A stretch of DNA of 64,000 nucleotides from Fratercula arctica (Eukaryota; Chordata; Aves; Charadriiformes; Alcidae), in NCBI GenBank assembly GCA_947846985.1, contig CANTUZ010000001.1, positions 147,528,447 through 147,592,446 on the forward strand, written 5' to 3'. This document shows, one piece after another, positions 50,501 through 61,587 of this stretch. The translations under genes and the position numbers were made by a program. The first letter of the stretch is position 1. Each line of letters starts with the position of its first letter. Below the pieces are notes generated by a model. That model ran no database searches. It was not told the origin of the DNA and worked only from the letters and a program-made list of their open reading frames with translations.

Positions 50501-53500
50501 ATTCTGGTAGATAGCAGCTGTCAGCTTCTTCTTATAAATAGTATCAAGTGCTCTAGTGTTTGTGAGGACATGAGAAGTCTGTAGCCAAAAAATGAAAATT
50601 GTTAGGCGGAAGATGTAGAATTAGCTCTGAAATTGTGATTTAAAAATTAAATAATATACTTCCTAAAATTCAGTTGCTGAGCTATATTGAAGCTCAGTTA
50701 ACATCTACACTAAAGGTCTCTAGATCTGCAATATCCTGACTTAAAGCTTCAGTTAGGATGTGATATATTCTTGGGGTGGTGGTTTGGTCTGGTGGGACAG
50801 ACAGTAATTAGTGTCCTTATTCTGTGATCTGAACTGGGTGTGCATTTGTTTGAATTGTATTTCAAAATATTAGTTTTAGTTCTGTAAGATCTGAAATAGT
50901 CTTTTATACTGGTAATCAGTTTACTTGTGTTTCTCACTGAGTTGAGGTAAACTACCTTGCTCCTGCTCTTGATTCCGGTCTTTCAACTTTCAATGGCCAG
51001 AAGCACTGCAGTATTTCCGTGGGACTGTCATCTTCCAAATTTATCAGATATTCATAAATAACCTATGATGTATTTGATCAGTTGGCCAAAAGGTGAAGCT
51101 CTTCAACCTGTCTTGCATATTGGTGATGCCACCAACTGTGGCAGACATTAAAAAAAAAAAAAATTGAGAGGATGGAGCAGATGGCCAAAGTTTCATCAGT
51201 ACTCTTCTGCATTGGAGATTCTTTTATAACAAAGAAGAATCTTGATTAAAACAAATTTGGCTTGTCTGGGATGTTCAGTCTGCTTGCTGTGTTGCATTGA
51301 AGAATAGTATGTTACTTGTAACGTGGACAACAACAAGTTTTCAAATGTGTTTTGTCAGAAGGATGTGTAGTTTTGCATTGTAGGTTGGTATTTTGGAACC
51401 TTGCGAATCGTTCACGTGCTTTTCTACAGCTTTGCAGTTCATTATTGGTTACTTGCTGGAATGTGTTAGAATATTAATGTGTATTTTAAATGCATATTTT
51501 AATATTAATATCTGTGTTACAAAAAGGAGATTATTTGTGCAGTTCAGATCAGCTCTTATGTTGCACATTTGTAGAATCGCTGGCACATACCACGTTATGT
51601 ACCTTTTTTTAGATGAATAGTAGAAATGATCATCACACTTCTTAAAAGTTAATCATAAAAAGGACTGTACATCTTTTAAAAGTTATTTATTGTATGTCTA
51701 TAGGATGGCTGTTGGTTTGTGGGTTTTTTAGGCTTTTCACCAGTATGCAGTATTAAACAGTTGAACCATTTTTAGCTATATAAAAGACAACACATGGCTG
51801 AAAAATTTGAGGGGGAATGGAGATAAGTATTACACTTAAGTCTTACAAAGAACTGCACATTCGTTTTCTTTTCAAACATTAACAAAGCCAACTTATACTT
51901 TGTATGCCACGGTTTTGGTTCTGAGGAATTGAAGAAGTGATTGGTTTTGGATTCTGCTAATGTAAGGAAATATTACATGATCAGCATTGCAGTTGTTTTC
52001 AAACAGGTACTCAAACCATTTATGCCCCTTTCAAATAAAATCTAGCCCCTACCATGTTTGAAGACACGTTAGGAATTGCCATTTCGTGGTAAGATTACAG
52101 GAGAACTCTTGCCTGCAGTATGGTGGGAAGGGGAAGGGGGAAGAAACACAGTGCTGCCTGTTTGCTACCATATCATGTAAAGGGAACATGGATGTTACCC
52201 AAGGTTTTGGTGACAGAGAGGAGATGATCTGTGTTAACCCTTTAAGTGCTTCTCCCTTCCTCTTCTCACAGCGAATTTGTGCCTGAGGTTAAAAGTAGGA
52301 CAGTTACCCTGACAAATGTGGACAGATTGTTTTGAGACAGTGTTGTAGATTTATTCCCAGGCTGTCTTACAAGAGCTATATAACATGATCATGAGTGGAA
52401 AAAAGCTCCCTGTTTATGATGGTGGAAGCTACACTAACTACGGTTCCATTATGGCTATTACCGTCATGGTGGTTTCATTAGCAGTGTGTATGCTTGAGAA
52501 TCTTGAACTACTAGTAAATTTAAATCTGTTGTTTCTGTGCAAAGCTGCAGGCACTTACGTTAGTGAGGATCTGAATTTAGATATAGATTTTCTAATCTTG
52601 GGGTTGTCTCTGATTACGTCTTTGGTGGTGAAAATAATGGGCAACGTTATAGGAAATCTGCAGGGTGGCAGAGTTGTGTTAGTACTGCTGTAACAACTTT
52701 GATGATATATGATAGGCCTGAATGTTGTTGAAAACTAAACAAATCTTGCTTGCTTATATATGCGTGCAGTACTACCTGCAGTACACTAGTCACTGGAGTC
52801 TAATGGATATGGTATGACAACTGAAAAAATTGACAGAGGAAAAGGTTTTAAAGAAAAAAAAAACCTTCTGGTTTAGTGTTCTGAAGAAAAGGATCAAATA
52901 CCTCTGCCTTTATTGAAAGTTCAAGAGCTTGTAATTTACATCCTTAGAGATATGCCTTTGATCTTTTTTGATTTTGGAGGATCTGAGGTGTCATTTTTCT
53001 GTTTATAGATGGGGAAAACATAAGACAGAAATAAATCTAAAGATTCCTTTACAGGTCACTTTTAAATATCTACCAGGTAGAATTGCTGTTTGAGAAGATG
53101 CTCATAGTTTGTGTTTGATGTGCATTTACAGTGTCCATATATGGGATTTGGTTTTATGATAAGGAAGAATGCCAAAGAATTGCAGAGCTCATGAAAAAGT
53201 AAGTGATGGGTAAACAAGACTTTTTGTGCTTTTTTTATGTATGTATTTCTGTACATACATGCACATTATATTACTAGGATGGTCATACCTTTCTACTTTA
53301 AACCTATTTTTATAGACTTTGTTGCAAGTAAAATTGTCACACACCTGCATTTCGTATAATCAGAAATAAATCACTGTATTGCAGTACTTTTTCATAATTT
53401 GCTGCGCAGCTTTCCAGCTACATCAGAATGTAACAGTTCATCTGATTTATTTCCTGATGACTCAGAGGTTTGTTTTGAAGAACTGTATTCTTTGGGGTTT

Positions 53501-55534
53501 TAATATATTTTTCAGTTTGGGGAAGGTGTTTTTTTAATGTTGCTGTTAGCTTTTTTTCCCTATATCAATGTAAGTGCGGGCTATCATGAAGGCATACTGT
53601 AATAATACAATTTCTATGGGTTTTGTCCTGTTTCTACATCATGCCTGAGTTCCTGCTTCCTCATTTATTAGCAATATGTACAAAATCCACTTTGTTTTTG
53701 GAATATAAAGTAAGACTTTAATTAGCTTTGAATTCATTATTTTTATGTACATAATAATATTATTTTATACATGTCATACAATCTTTAATTTTGCAATCAA
53801 GTCAGAGATTAAAATTTCAAACAGAACTGTATTCTCAGCTCTATTTTAATGTAACAGTAATGTAACAGTTTTTTTTCCACTGTCACTGCTTTCTTCACAT
53901 GTCCAGGATGGACAGGGCTCATTCTTCTGCTCTACCCTCTGGTTGACCTAATGATGGGCTTGTTTGCAATGATTCCTTTCTTATGACCATATTCTGCAGG
54001 TTTTCCTGTTTGTTTGGAGGAGGAAGGAGCTGAAGTCTTACAGACTTTTATCAACATATGCAATGTAAATTTTTTAGAGGTATAATGTGGAGGATATAGT
54101 AAACGGGCCCAATAGGAACAGGCAGAGGTTGGATATACCGGTTGCCTGCAGTATATAAGGTTGGACATACCATTATGTCACAATTCTTTTAAGGGACAGG
54201 AGGAGGGATGACGCAGAGCCAGGTCTCTGTCATCCCAAGAAAAGCCATGGGAGGCGGATACAGTCAAGCTGACAGCATTAGGTACTAACAGAGGGAGATG
54301 CAAAGGCACTGTCAGACCTGTGAATCTCTCTTTTTCAGGTCATCTGTCCCCTTCTTAACAGCTTCTGTAGCCAGAAGCATGCTGAGGAAGTGACATCAAT
54401 TTTGATTGCCAAAGTTACCAACTGCCCAAAAGCCCATTTATGTGCCCTGCAGTACAAGTCCAAACAAGGCTCATCCTCACACATCTCAATCCATAGCAAA
54501 GTGCTTTAACTCTTCTACCACTATGTTCCAGATAAGATTTGTTATAAAATACTGGATGGGAAAGTAGCCATGTTTCCTCTATATCTCTTTTTAAAGTAAT
54601 ACCTGCTGCTTTTCATTTTGCAGTGACAAAACATTGTGAAACACAGACTGTGACAATGGCGGGTGTTTGTTTAGGGTTTTTTGTTGGGTTTGCTGTATAT
54701 CGTACAGCTCTAAAATGAGTCATTTGTGACCCAAGAAATAATTGATGGGGATGAATTTACAGAAATAAGCAATGAACCCTAGGAAACCCAGGTTTTTGAC
54801 AGCTAATTTTAGTTAACTAGCTCAAGTTTCAGTTGGTGGTGATTAGGTACTCTCAAACTGGTAATTTACTACAATAAAAACTAGTTTTCAGAGGATTCAT
54901 GCAATTGTAAACCACGTGTAGTGGTTTATAATAGCAGTTTTGCATATAGATAGAAAAATACCCTGTTGCTCAGCCAATTGTCTGCACGTTTTAATTCTCA
55001 GCATTCTACAATAATAATAAAACAGCTGGGGCAGGAAATTGGTCATTTGCTAGTTGTAATGACTGATCTGTGTTTGTTTGCCATACTCCACTACCACCAG
55101 AACTGAATAACACTGTAAATTCCCTGCTCCTTCTGGGTGTAGGAATTGCCACTGAGTTACAGATGTTGTATTTTTTGGCCTAGCGCATTCAGGATTGGAG
55201 AAAATTAGTCTCTCACCTGGTCAAATTATGCTTTAATATAGATCTTTTTAATAGAGGGTTTTTTATGTTCATATGTAGATGGGGGGAAAATGAAAATATT
55301 TGAGTTTTGATAAATTATTGTAAAGTAGTTGTGGTTAAACTTTTTATATTTTAACTGTTTTTTGTCTTGTGTATTCTCCTCTCACCTCCAACTTTCAGCC
55401 TAACTCAGCAGGAACAATTCAAAGCACAACAGAGCACAGGAGCAGGAGTGTCCCCAATGATCATGAATTCAGCTAATAACAAAGAAGTGGATATCTTACG
55501 GATGCTTACCAAGGCCAAAGACGAGTATACCAAG
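29411..55534 (+). CDS. DCP1B: mRNA-decapping enzyme 1B, exons 1-5 (5' part of gene)
   Basis: Join of 29411-29569, 30519-30559, 33083-33210, 53132-53198 and 55399-55534: 531 nt, 177 codons, no internal stop. The product is an EVH1-family co-activator of the DCP2 decapping enzyme, acting in cytoplasmic mRNA decay and P-bodies. The EVH1 domain runs from about residue 18 to 132. Visible family signatures are KGLDISLAALQ, HDPYI, VALYTFGHRANEW, EKTDVEGTLFVYTRSASP, HGFTIMNRLS and SIYGIWFYDKEECQRIAELM. The aromatic residues that bind proline-rich ligands in DCP1 EVH1 domains appear to be present (Tyr44, Trp53, Trp116). I call DCP1B rather than DCP1A because of GKG-DISLAAL, DVASQVALYTFGHRANEW, MENRTEPITKDLDFQLQD and the exon-5 stretch KEVDILRML-KAKDEYTK, which follow DCP1B. 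Vertebrate DCP1B is roughly 600 residues, so the linker, the LxxLFG-type motif and the C-terminal trimerisation region lie outside the window. An in-frame TAG at 29378 supports the chosen start. Confidence 0.97.
29570..30518 (+). other. DCP1B: DCP1B intron 1
   Basis: 949 nt, phase 0, gtacgt...ttcttcag. The first ~230 nt are still CpG island. The remainder is unique sequence without a recognisable element. Confidence 0.9.
30519..30559 (+). CDS. DCP1B: DCP1B coding exon 2 (41-nt microexon)
   Basis: Encodes EKTDVEGTLFVYT plus two bases of an Arg codon (phase 2 at its end). It is preceded by a pyrimidine tract ending ttcttcag and followed by gtgagg. It is too short to show as an open reading frame and was found by matching the expected EVH1 continuation. 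Skipping this 41-nt exon would shift the frame. Confidence 0.96.
30560..33082 (+). other. DCP1B: DCP1B intron 2
   Basis: About 2.5 kb, phase 2, gtgagg...gattttcag. It holds one antisense CR1 fragment (32321-32523). The remainder is AT-rich unique sequence with A- and T-runs near the 3' end. Confidence 0.9.
32321..32523 (-). mobile_element. CR1 3' fragment, antisense, in DCP1B intron 2
   Basis: On + it reads GGAAGGGACCTTTAGAGATC, then CCAACCCCCTGCTGCAGGCAG, then GGCAACCTGTTCCAGTGTC and stops at CACCACCCTCAC. About 200 bp, the extreme 3' end of CR1 only. Confidence 0.9.
33083..33210 (+). CDS. DCP1B: DCP1B coding exon 3
   Basis: Completes the split Arg67 and encodes residues 68-109, including SASPRHGFTIMNRLS, TEPITKDLDFQLQD and PFLLYRNAR. 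It ends one base into Leu110. The acceptor is gatgattttcag and the donor gtaagt. This is the core of the EVH1 beta-sandwich. Confidence 0.97.
34868..35349 (+). mobile_element. Solo LTR, avian ERVL type, in DCP1B intron 3
   Basis: Contains GCATCGAGGCCTTCTCTG, CATATGACGTTGTGCTCAGC with AATAAAAGC following, TATTAAACTGTCTTTATTC, CAACCCATGAGTTTTC and the terminal CATCTGGGGTGAACCCACATCA. These blocks occur in the same order in avian ERVL LTRs. The usual 5' opening is absent, so it is truncated at its start. No retroviral genes follow. It is the same broad family as the LTR at 902-1263 but a different subtype. Confidence 0.8.
38728..38758. repeat. 15-bp tandem duplication
   Basis: TAAATTTACTTTGTG twice in succession. 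Confidence 0.9.
40845..40890 (+). mobile_element. Possible CR1 3'-terminal relic
   Basis: AGGCTGGACTAAATGACCTG followed by CAGAGGCCCC resembles the GGTTGGACTAGATGACCTCCAGAGGTCCC stretch near CR1 3' ends. Only about 45 bp, so it could be chance. Confidence 0.3.
40880..40916. repeat. 18-bp unit duplicated, period 19
   Basis: TGAAACTATATTACTAAT at 40880-40897 and again at 40899-40916. Confidence 0.9.
42658..42787 (-). CDS. CACNA1C: CACNA1C alternative first coding exon (exon 1a, long/cardiac N-terminus)
   Basis: Read on the - strand, ATG at 42787-42785 opens 43 codons plus one base, ending at a perfect donor (GGAG, then GTAAGA). The peptide begins MFQAFVRQAYHPL and ends GKLVHETQLNCFYIKPGG. The C-terminal part closely matches the mammalian cardiac N-terminus of the L-type channel alpha-1C subunit (pattern G-x-VHE-x-QLN-x-FYI-x-PGG), and it breaks at the same G/GSNYG junction where common exon 2 should follow. 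The gene encodes the pore-forming subunit of Cav1.2 in the plasma membrane. This exon supplies only the cytoplasmic N-terminal tail of one promoter-specific isoform. It lies antisense in DCP1B intron 3. In mammals CACNA1C and DCP1B are also adjacent and oppositely oriented, with the long CACNA1C transcripts starting near or inside DCP1B. The first ~20 residues diverge from mammals and appear three residues shorter. Exon 2 is not in this window. Confidence 0.88.
42788..42868 (-). promoter_or_regulatory. CACNA1C: Probable 5' UTR / promoter-proximal region of CACNA1C exon 1a
   Basis: Immediately upstream (on the - strand) of the exon 1a ATG. It contains a palindromic TATA-like run, ctatatatag, at 42835-42844, and an E-box CAGCTG at 42813-42818. 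The frame stays open through this stretch but has no other ATG, so the ATG at 42787 is the natural start (A at -3). Whether transcription starts here cannot be told from sequence; the TATA-like run may be chance in AT-rich DNA. Confidence 0.35.
43313..43332. repeat. TG/TA microsatellite
   Basis: Short TGTG then TATA run in DCP1B intron 3. Confidence 0.8.
53132..53198 (+). CDS. DCP1B: DCP1B coding exon 4
   Basis: 67 nt, completing Leu110 and encoding SIYGIWFYDKEECQRIAELMK plus two bases of Asn132. It holds the last EVH1 strand with Trp116 and the start of the C-terminal helix. The acceptor is tgcatttacag and the donor gtaagt. It lies almost 20 kb from exon 3. Confidence 0.96.
53199..55398 (+). 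other. DCP1B: DCP1B intron 4
   Basis: 2.2 kb, phase 2, gtaagt...aactttcag. No gene or clear repeat seen. Confidence 0.9.
55399..55534 (+). CDS. DCP1B: DCP1B coding exon 5
   Basis: 136 nt, completing Asn132 and encoding residues 133-177. It starts LTQQEQFKAQQ, contains GAGVSPMIMNS and ends EVDILRMLTKAKDEYTK in phase 0. The acceptor is aactttcag and the donor gtaaga. It covers the end of the EVH1 helix and the start of the linker. In the genomic sequence the frame stays open for about 49 codons past the donor before a stop near 55684; this is intronic read-through, not evidence of a longer exon. Confidence 0.95.
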
Positions 55535-55631
55535 GTAAGATTTGCTGTCAATAAAAAGAGGACATTTCTTTTTGGTGATACTGTGATGCCAACTTGCTCA
55601 CACTTTGTTTTAAAACATAAAAGATTTGGGG

Positions 55632-55678
55632 TTTTTTTTTTTTTGTTTGTTTGTTTTTTGTTTTTTGGTTTTTTTTTT
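55632..55678. repeat. T-rich tract (TTTG interrupted)
   Basis: About 47 bp of T runs broken by single or double G, about 100 bp after the exon 5 donor. Confidence 0.9.
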
Positions 55679-58600
55679 AAATAGTTTTACTCAAAGTGAA
55701 ATTGATTTTGGACAGCATGCTTTCTCATTTTGTGAAAAAGGGGCTGGTAGAAAAATTTTGTCAGAATTTGCTAAAGATTCAAAGGAAATTAATGCCGTCA
55801 ATAAAAACTTCTGAAAGGAGAACGTGTAGGATTGATGATTAGCTGAGTGCTAGGGGTTAAGAACAAGTAAATTGGCTTTCATTTTGACCCTGAGAGCTTC
55901 TGTGCTTATTGCATATTGAGGAGCACCTGGAAGTTGTCCTTTTTCTGGGTGAAGTATTCAAACCTGTTAATAGCTTCTGTGGTTTGTACAAATAAGTTCA
56001 GAGAAGACCTTTAAGAGTGAAGTTACTGCTTTTAATTGTGGTTGTTAGCTACTTTCAGACACTAATGGAAGGAAATGAAAAGGTTGAAATGTAGTATAAT
56101 TTCAGCCCATGTGCTGCTTTGGTCTTCTGAGGCTTCTAAATAAAGAAGTAACTAATGGACTAATAACGTTCTCTATTATTGAGCAATCAAAAACGCTTTA
56201 CTTTGGGGAATAAGAATCTAATAATTTTAACTAGTCATATATATGCTGCAAATTGTTACCGAGCCTGCAGGTTCCTGCTGCTGTTTCCTGTATTTCATGT
56301 GTTGTCATGCAGTAATAAAGCTCGTAAGTGTTCTTGAGTCTAGAAATATATATATGTCTTAAACAAGCAATTTAAAGAGAGAAAAAGTTGTTTTTCTGAA
56401 ATGTGGCTACTAATAAGATCCTCAGAAAGATAATAGCAAATTATTTGAATTAGGGTGGAATGTAGCCCTTTTTATTGTGGTATAGCTTCTTTTGAAGCTT
56501 AGGACCTTCACATTTTCTGTAATAGGTATTTAATGTATTATAGTGGACAAACACCTCCAAAACCTGGTGCCTTTTCTGTGTTTTAATACTGAATCAGTAT
56601 CTAGTCTTGGCATAAAAGAGTGTGATTTGAGATATTAAGAAATGTTTAAGCAGTTTTCATTAAATAACCTTAAAATGCTATATATGGAAAACTGGAAAAA
56701 TATTAGGCTGTCTTCTATGAGAAGCAGGTAATAAACCTAAAAAAGTTAACTTCCATTTCTACACGAGCACACAGAAAATCAAGACAAAGGAGAGGAAATT
56801 CTAGAAGATCTGTTGTTTAAATAATAGTGGTTTTAATTTTTTCCCTGCAGATAAGATCTTTGGCAAATCTGCTTCTTACTTCATCTTTAATCTTTCTGCA
56901 TTTAAGGGATTGCCAAGGAAATAACATGAAAGCTTCCTCTTCATCTGGAACATGAGTACAAAGAGTATCTGACCTCTTAAGAAGTGGATTTCTGTTTTTT
57001 CTTGTTTTGTTAGTAATATAAAATTAAGAAGGGTGTGATAAATAAAGACAATGACAACCATTTTTGTATTTAATGGCAATATGTTGCAGAGCAGTCATGC
57101 TTTTTGGCTGCTTTATTTTTTCTACTTCCTTGCCAGAGTATGTCTTATGGCTTACAATGCTAATATGCTGAAGTCACATTCTGTGTGGTTTCAGAGAAGA
57201 GAGTGTTTCAAAGTGCTGGGAGCCGTAGAATAAGAACATCAATTTTCAAAGCATCTAAGGAATTATGCTCAATTTTTAAGTCCTAGGATGAGATATTTTT
57301 TTTTTAAGAGTGTAACTAATTTTGAAGGGTATATCTTATTCCCAAATAAGATACGCGTTTAGAGGTTACGTGAAGAATAAAATACGTAGCCTCCCCCCTC
57401 CTTTTCTTTATTAATGGCGCTTTAAGTTGCCGAATGCTAAGTATTTATTGAAAAATGTACTTCTAATGCACACTTGCCTTCTTTTGATTTCTGGTAAGAA
57501 ATCGTATTAGCAGGCCTCATAATGATAGCTAGGGAGATAAAGAGTTGGAGAGCTGCTAGGGTACAGAACAGAGCATGACAAAATGTGTTTCTTTTTAACC
57601 ATTATGCTTTGTCAAGCTCTGGTTTTAGCTCTGTGCTTCTACAGCATCTACCCATTTACTACACTGTTTTTGATTTATTAAAGATCAAATTAGGTGGACG
57701 TCCTTTGGCTGGTTGATGTGCCCAAAATAACTGAAGCTTATTTCTTTGTTACTAAGGACACACTACCATTTGATAAGAACATTGTTTCTGGTAGCCAGCA
57801 AGCATGTCCTCTGGACCTCTATTTCTGTTGTTTGACGGTTTCTTTGCTCTCTTTCAGCAAAATGTTCCAATGGTACTGCTCTGCCCAAACAAGAATATAG
57901 TTTCTAAATTTTAAGGTGCCTTAGCTTTTGATTTGTTAACTGTGTGAAAGACTTGATAGTAGGTTTCAGGAAAGCTAGCTTTCCTGAGGGCACTGTGCCA
58001 TACTCAGCCTGGATGATGCAGAGTCTATGCTACTGTTCTTGAACGGTCTGAATTGGTTCAGTATGTCTCACTTAAGTCGGGCTCTGACTGGAAATCCTTG
58101 CTGCTGCTGCTCTTCTTTGGGACAGTTCTTGTCCTCCTGAGCTGCTCTCTTCTGCAGAGCACCTTGTACATCTTCATGTCACTGTTCATTAATGTAATCT
58201 TGTGGCTGCCTTACATCAGATAGGTAGAAATCATAAGTTTCCAGGGCTTTTTAGCTCTGTACTTGAGCTCTGACAACTTCAAAGTTCTCTTCATCGCTTT
58301 CAGCATAGGCATCCATCTGCAAAGCTCTTCTAAGTTCTGTCAGGTCTTGTCTGACCTTCTTTCCTTCTAGGATCTCCTTCTTCTACTCGACAGATCTTTA
58401 CGGCTCACGTGTCTCAAAGTCAGGTTTTTGCTATAGAGTATAAGATTGGGATGTGACGCGGTATTTGCTTCAGGAGAGCTGCAGTACTGAGGGACCATGC
58501 TTGTCCATTATGTGTTTCCTTTGACAATATCGTGTTCTGCTTGAGCTTCATATTGTACAGGTAGATGTGAAACCTCACAACATAGAGCAGTTGTGTGCCT

Positions 58601-59469
58601 CAAATGTCTCTGATTATACCAAACTTGCCTAAAACATACTCAGTGCTGGTCTTGTTCTTTTTTGATTGATGTTCACTACATATGTCTTTTTTTTTTTCTT
58701 CAATGTTGCTTAGCCTTTCTTTGACTTGACCTTATATCCTTTTGATTTCTTATGCATCTTTGTAGGAGAATAGCTTTGAACAAGACACGTGACTAAAGGA
58801 CAGACCTGTGAAGCAAGATGTAGTAATTGTCACGTGTTGTAGCTGATGAGTACTGTTCTGGTTCTGTCACTAAAGAGCATGGTGACATTTCTTTCATGCT
58901 CCTTTTTGCTGTTTGATGATGATGGCATCTGATATCTTCCTTACCTGTCCACCCGACAGTTGCTTAAAATGTCGTACTGGTGCTCCTACTTTACTCATCA
59001 GCAAGGCCATGGTACCCATCTGACAAAATGACGTTATATTCTGAGCTGAAGTAGTTAACGGATTCCTTTGAAATTATCAGAAGCTTTTTTTCTCTTCAGC
59101 AAACTTACCTGTATTTGATAGCAGCCTACTAGCCATGTTAGCAAATCATGGGAATGATACCAAGTCGGTCAATGTCATTCTCTATAGGCCTTTACGTATA
59201 GTGCTGTTCATTCTGCTGAGGGATTTGGTCTGAAAAATGCTCATATAGTGATGACTCTGTTAAACTCTCCTCCTTCTCACCTCTTTTCTATATGCTTGGT
59301 TCTGTGATCATGCAGAGTGTGACAGTGGAATCTAAGCTACTTATGGTGTCTGAAGAATTCAGACTATTAAAATACCCTGGAGAAACAAGGGTATTTTTTA
59401 AGTTCTGCATACTTCATTGTGAAATATACAAGAGGATGTTACCCATCATGTTAAAGAAATAAGTTTAAA

Positions 59470-60050
59470 TCATAGAGTGGTTTGAGGTGGAAGGGACCTT
59501 TAAAGATCATCTAGTCCAACCCCCTGCTGTGGGCAGGCACATCTTTCACGAGATCGGGTTGCTCAAAGCCCCATCCAGCCTGACCTTCAACACTTCCAAT
59601 GATGGGGCATCCACAGCTTCTCTGGGCAACCTGTTCCAGTGTCTCACCACCCTCAGAGTAAAGAATTTCTTCCTAATATCTCATCTAAATCTACTTTCTT
59701 TCAGTTTAAAACTGTTACCCCTCGTCCTATTGCTACGCTCCCTGATAAAGAGTCCCTCCCCAGCTTTCCTGTAGGCCCCCTTTAGGTACTGGAAGACTGC
59801 TATAAGGTCTCCCTGGAGCCTTCTGTTTTCTAGGCCGAACAACCCCAACTCTCTCTCTCTTTGTAGGAGAGGTGCTCCAGCCTTCTGATTGTCTTCATGG
59901 CCACCTCTGGGCTCACTCCAACAGGTCCATGTCCATCTTATGTTGGGGGCCCCAGAGCTGGGCACAGTACTCCAGGTGGGGTCTCACGAGAGCAGAGTAG
60001 ATGGGTACAATCACCTCCCTTGGCCTGCTGGTTACACTTCTTTTGATACG
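59470..60050 (-). mobile_element. CR1 LINE, 3' end, antisense, in DCP1B intron 5
   Basis: On + it starts CATAGAGTGGTTTGAGGTGG then AAGGGACC, and ends in GGTCTCACGAGAGCAGAGTAG and CTTGGCCTGCTGG, the reverse of the CR1 3' end and preceding RT tail. Relatively well preserved. Open frames here are repeat-derived. Confidence 0.92.
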
Positions 60051-61046
60051 TAATTATATGGGTTTTGCTAAAAAAGCTCTGTTGAAAAATAGCAATAAGA
60101 AGGAGGTATATTGAAGAAAAGGGAGCATCATTAGAAAGAGAACAGTTTGAGAGAGAAAAGCTATTTAATCTTACTGAAGTGTAGTTTTGGTGCACGTAGT
60201 ACCATGTAGGATCTTTCCAGTCTAAAAAAGTAAATTATCTTCGCTTGTTTTAGTATAGATCAAATAGGGGCTAAATATTTGGACTATGAAAAAACTTTCA
60301 CCTGATAATTGACTAGGTAATTAAGTTAATAAGAGGCAGCATAAGTCACCAGCCAGAAACTGGGTGGGAAAGTGATTTAAGAATAATTCAGTCATTTTTC
60401 CTACTGCATATAAAAAATTTTCCAAAGCTGATGATGTTGCAGAAGGCTCCGTTCGAGGACGTTGTTGAGAGTGCATATGAACTGCCTGGAAATTATGAGA
60501 AAATAAGGCTTGTAGAAAACAACAACAAAAAATTAAGCTACTCAAACTCAAGGATAACAACATGCAAGCTCGGAAGAACCTAAGGAAACAATGTTGCAGT
60601 GCATTGATAAATTAAACTCAGAGTTAATGGACGGGAAACTTTTCCTTAGTTTAAAAGCTTTAAGTTATGTTAGTGTTGTAGGCTTGTCTCCTACACTTTT
60701 TTCATGGCTTCTTTCTGTTACGATTTTTCATAGCGATCCATTCATAACTATTTTAAATACAAATTGCAAAGCAAAACTGAAACTTCAATTAAGTGCAGAT
60801 TTCCGCGGAATGCTTCCATTAATCAGGCTTTGAATCATAGAGAAGGGAGGTAAGCATGGACTAGCTTTAAAAGAAAACTGTTTTGCTTACCATTAATAGT
60901 CTTTGGACTTAGCTCTTTCTTTGAATTTTCGGACGTCTTTAGTCGTCAAAATTGCACTGCTCTGTGAGATGGGTAGCGAGGCTCTGGGTGAATGAGATAC
61001 CACATTCTAGTGAAATTATTTCTTTGGGTTTTTTTGTTGTGGTCCG

Positions 61047-61066
61047 TCCCCCGCCCCCCCCCCCCA
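61047..61066. repeat. C-rich homopolymer tract
   Basis: Poly-C with a single G interruption. The - strand is G-quadruplex-prone. Confidence 0.85.
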
Positions 61067-61587
61067 TCCCAAGAGGGCACAAAGTATAGCTGAGTTTAAA
61101 TATATTTACATGTTGAGTGTGGCCTACTCAGATTAACCATGAGGCGCTTCCTACATGGTTTTATATTTAACTGAAATTCAGTTTTGCTGTGAAGCTCTGC
61201 ATTGCTGGCATGTCAGTACTTTGTTCTTCTTGTTTTTTTCCAACCTAGTGCTTGAGGAAGTTTCTCACTTTATGCAGTAGGGGTATAGCAGGGAAGAAGA
61301 GAGGTGCTTGTTCTTTCTTCAAACTGAATAACTGAACCACCCTATGGCATGATTGTCTGTGCATGCTTTAAAGTTATTTCTAAGAGCAACATTTGAACCC
61401 AAAATTGTCATACAACAGAAAAAGCCAGGTCCCTGAGTGGAACTACACTTCTACTTTGCAAGGTCATGTCTTCAGAATTTCATTGCAGAAATCCTTGACT
61501 GTCCAAACACCCACAAGACACACAAAATCCTTCCTTTTTACAGCAGTATCAGCTACAGTAGGTTACTCAGGGCCATGTTAAGTCAGA

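Larger units (their letters stand above)
33211..53131 (+). other. DCP1B: DCP1B intron 3 (19.9 kb)
   Basis: Phase 1, gtaagt...catttacag. It contains an ERVL-type LTR (34868-35349) and the antisense CACNA1C exon 1a (42658-42787). I see no other gene or recognisable long repeat in it. Stretches 35350-42657 and 42869-53131 are AT-rich unique sequence with short simple repeats such as a TG/TA run at 43313-43332 and poly-T runs. Confidence 0.85.

Noticed and set aside
57840..57900. Acceptor-like ctctttcag followed by open frame, as a candidate DCP1B exon 6
   Set aside because: The following peptide has no resemblance to the DCP1B linker and no convincing donor follows.
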